From positions 1 through 5,880 of the forward strand of contig QHRT01000164.1 in NCBI GenBank assembly GCA_003220195.1: DNA of 5,880 bases, given 5' to 3'. This DNA is from Candidatus Rokuibacteriota bacterium (lineage in GTDB: Bacteria > Methylomirabilota > Methylomirabilia > Rokubacteriales > CSP1-6). Made by a program: the position numbers and the translations under genes. Below are positions 5,108-5,880 of the stretch, one piece after another; within the stretch, counting starts at the first letter, position 1; each line of letters starts with the position of its first letter. The notes beneath the pieces are model-generated. The model made no database searches and was not told the origin of the DNA. It saw nothing but the letters and a program-made list of their open reading frames with translations.

Positions 5108-5880
5108 GCGCACTGGTTCCCGGCAGCGCGATCGTGACCGGCGGCGGCTCGGGGATCGGGCGCGCGATCGCGGTCGCGCTCGCGAAGGCGGGCGCCCCGG
5201 TGGCGGTCGTCGATCTTTTCGGCAACGGCGCGAAAGAGACCGCCGCCGCGATCACGACCGGGGGGAGTCGGGCGATGTCGCTGATCGCGGACGTCAGCTC
5301 CTGGGCGGACGTCGATCACGCGGTCACCGCCGCCGTGCAGGAGCTCGGCCCGGTCGGCATCCTCGTGAACGCGGCGGGAATCCTCGACGGCTACGCAACC
5401 GCGGACGAGATTGCGCCCGCCGTGTTCGAGCGCGTGATCGCGATCAACCTGACCGGCACGTTCTTCGCGGCGCGGCGCGCGCTGGCGGACATGCTGCCGC
5501 TCGGGCGCGGACGGATCATCAATCTCGCGTCGGTCGCCGGGCTGGTCGGCGACGGTGGCGGCGCCGCATACGTCGCCTCGAAGCACGGTGTGGTCGGCTT
5601 GACCCGGCGCATGGCGACGACGTACGCGGGGCGGGGCATCACGGTCAACGCGATCTGTCCGGGACCGATCGCCACGGATCTCCGGCCGAACTCGGCTCGC
5701 ATCCTGGGCGCCGACGCTCCCCCGATGCGCGGCATCGGGGGAGACGAGGCGGCGATCCGCGCGATCGTGCCGGCGGAGCGCCGGGGGACCGTGGATGAGA
5801 TTGCGGAAGCGGCGATGTACCTCGCGAGCGAGGCCGCAGCATACGTGACCGGACACACGCTGGTCATAGACGGAGGATGG
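5104..5880 (+). CDS. Short-chain dehydrogenase/reductase (SDR), 3' end outside the window
   Basis: This is a classical SDR; 259 residues are visible and the frame is still open at the right edge, probably within a few residues of its end because the usual C-terminal VTGHTLVIDGGW block (248-259) is already present. Motifs: TGGGSGIG (12-19) for dinucleotide binding; Asp37 at the end of beta-2, suggesting NAD(H) over NADP(H); D63-V64; NAAG (89-92); Asn115 in AINLTGTFF; Ser143 in INLASVAG; Tyr156 and Lys160 in YVASK; and NAICPGPIATD (182-192). The catalytic Asn-Ser-Tyr-Lys set is complete, so it should oxidise an alcohol or reduce a carbonyl in the cytoplasm. The ATG at 5104 overlaps the hydrolase stop (ATGA). 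Co-location with the monooxygenase and hydrolase-fold gene suggests a role in the same catabolic pathway. The substrate is not predictable. Confidence 0.95.
   Translation, partial: MSALVPGSAIVTGGGSGIGRAIAVALAKAGAPVAVVDLFGNGAKETAAAITTGGSRAMSLIADVSSWADVDHAVTAAVQELGPVGILVNAAGILDGYATADEIAPAVFERVIAINLTGTFFAARRALADMLPLGRGRIINLASVAGLVGDGGGAAYVASKHGVVGLTRRMATTYAGRGITVNAICPGPIATDLRPNSARILGADAPPMRGIGGDEAAIRAIVPAERRGTVDEIAEAAMYLASEAAAYVTGHTLVIDGGW

Noticed and set aside
4286..5113. Minus-strand open frame opposite the hydrolase-fold gene
   Set aside because: Shadow of a well-supported coding frame; no motif and no ribosome site.
5044..5856. Minus-strand open frames opposite the SDR gene
   Set aside because: The plus strand shows a complete set of SDR motifs. 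The opposite frames are Arg-rich and featureless.

Overview
This is a high-GC bacterial window with two gene groups that diverge from a 207-bp region at 2919-3125. Everything to the left is read on the minus strand and everything to the right on the plus strand. The GC-rich codon use, a membrane-tethered sigma-54 activator and a luciferase-family monooxygenase/hydrolase/dehydrogenase operon would suit a soil or subsurface lineage such as Rokubacteria/Methylomirabilota, or perhaps Myxococcota or Acidobacteriota. That placement is an impression from gene content, not a demonstrated assignment.

Minus strand, in order of transcription. The first gene (2918 to 1899) encodes an unrecognised protein with two membrane helices, a short coiled coil and a long Pro/Ala-rich linker. 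It overlaps by 4 nt (GTGA) a sigma-54 AAA+ activator with a Fis-type HTH (1902 to 721). The activator has no receiver, GAF or PAS domain; a short hydrophobic, probably membrane-inserted segment takes the place of a sensor. These two genes look like a membrane-associated signalling pair. After a 237-bp gap comes thiC (483 to 1, cut by the window edge), preceded by a clear TPP riboswitch and a sigma-70-like promoter at 618-646. Thiamin pyrimidine synthesis is therefore probably its own TPP-controlled unit.

Plus strand. Three genes are joined by two ATGA overlaps: a luciferase-like flavin-dependent monooxygenase (3126-4325), an alpha/beta-hydrolase-fold protein (4322-5107) and an SDR dehydrogenase (5104 to beyond 5880). 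Together they look like a small catabolic pathway of oxygenation, hydrolysis and alcohol/ketone oxidoreduction on an unknown substrate. The hydrolase has Phe where the nucleophilic Ser of the elbow should be, although the acid and His are kept.

The divergent region holds an extended -10 promoter candidate for the plus operon, two short perfect hairpins and one weak sigma-54-like element that can be read on either strand. No rRNA, tRNA, CRISPR array, insertion sequence or other mobile element was seen. The most unusual items are the membrane-tethered activator with its coupled partner and the serine-less hydrolase.
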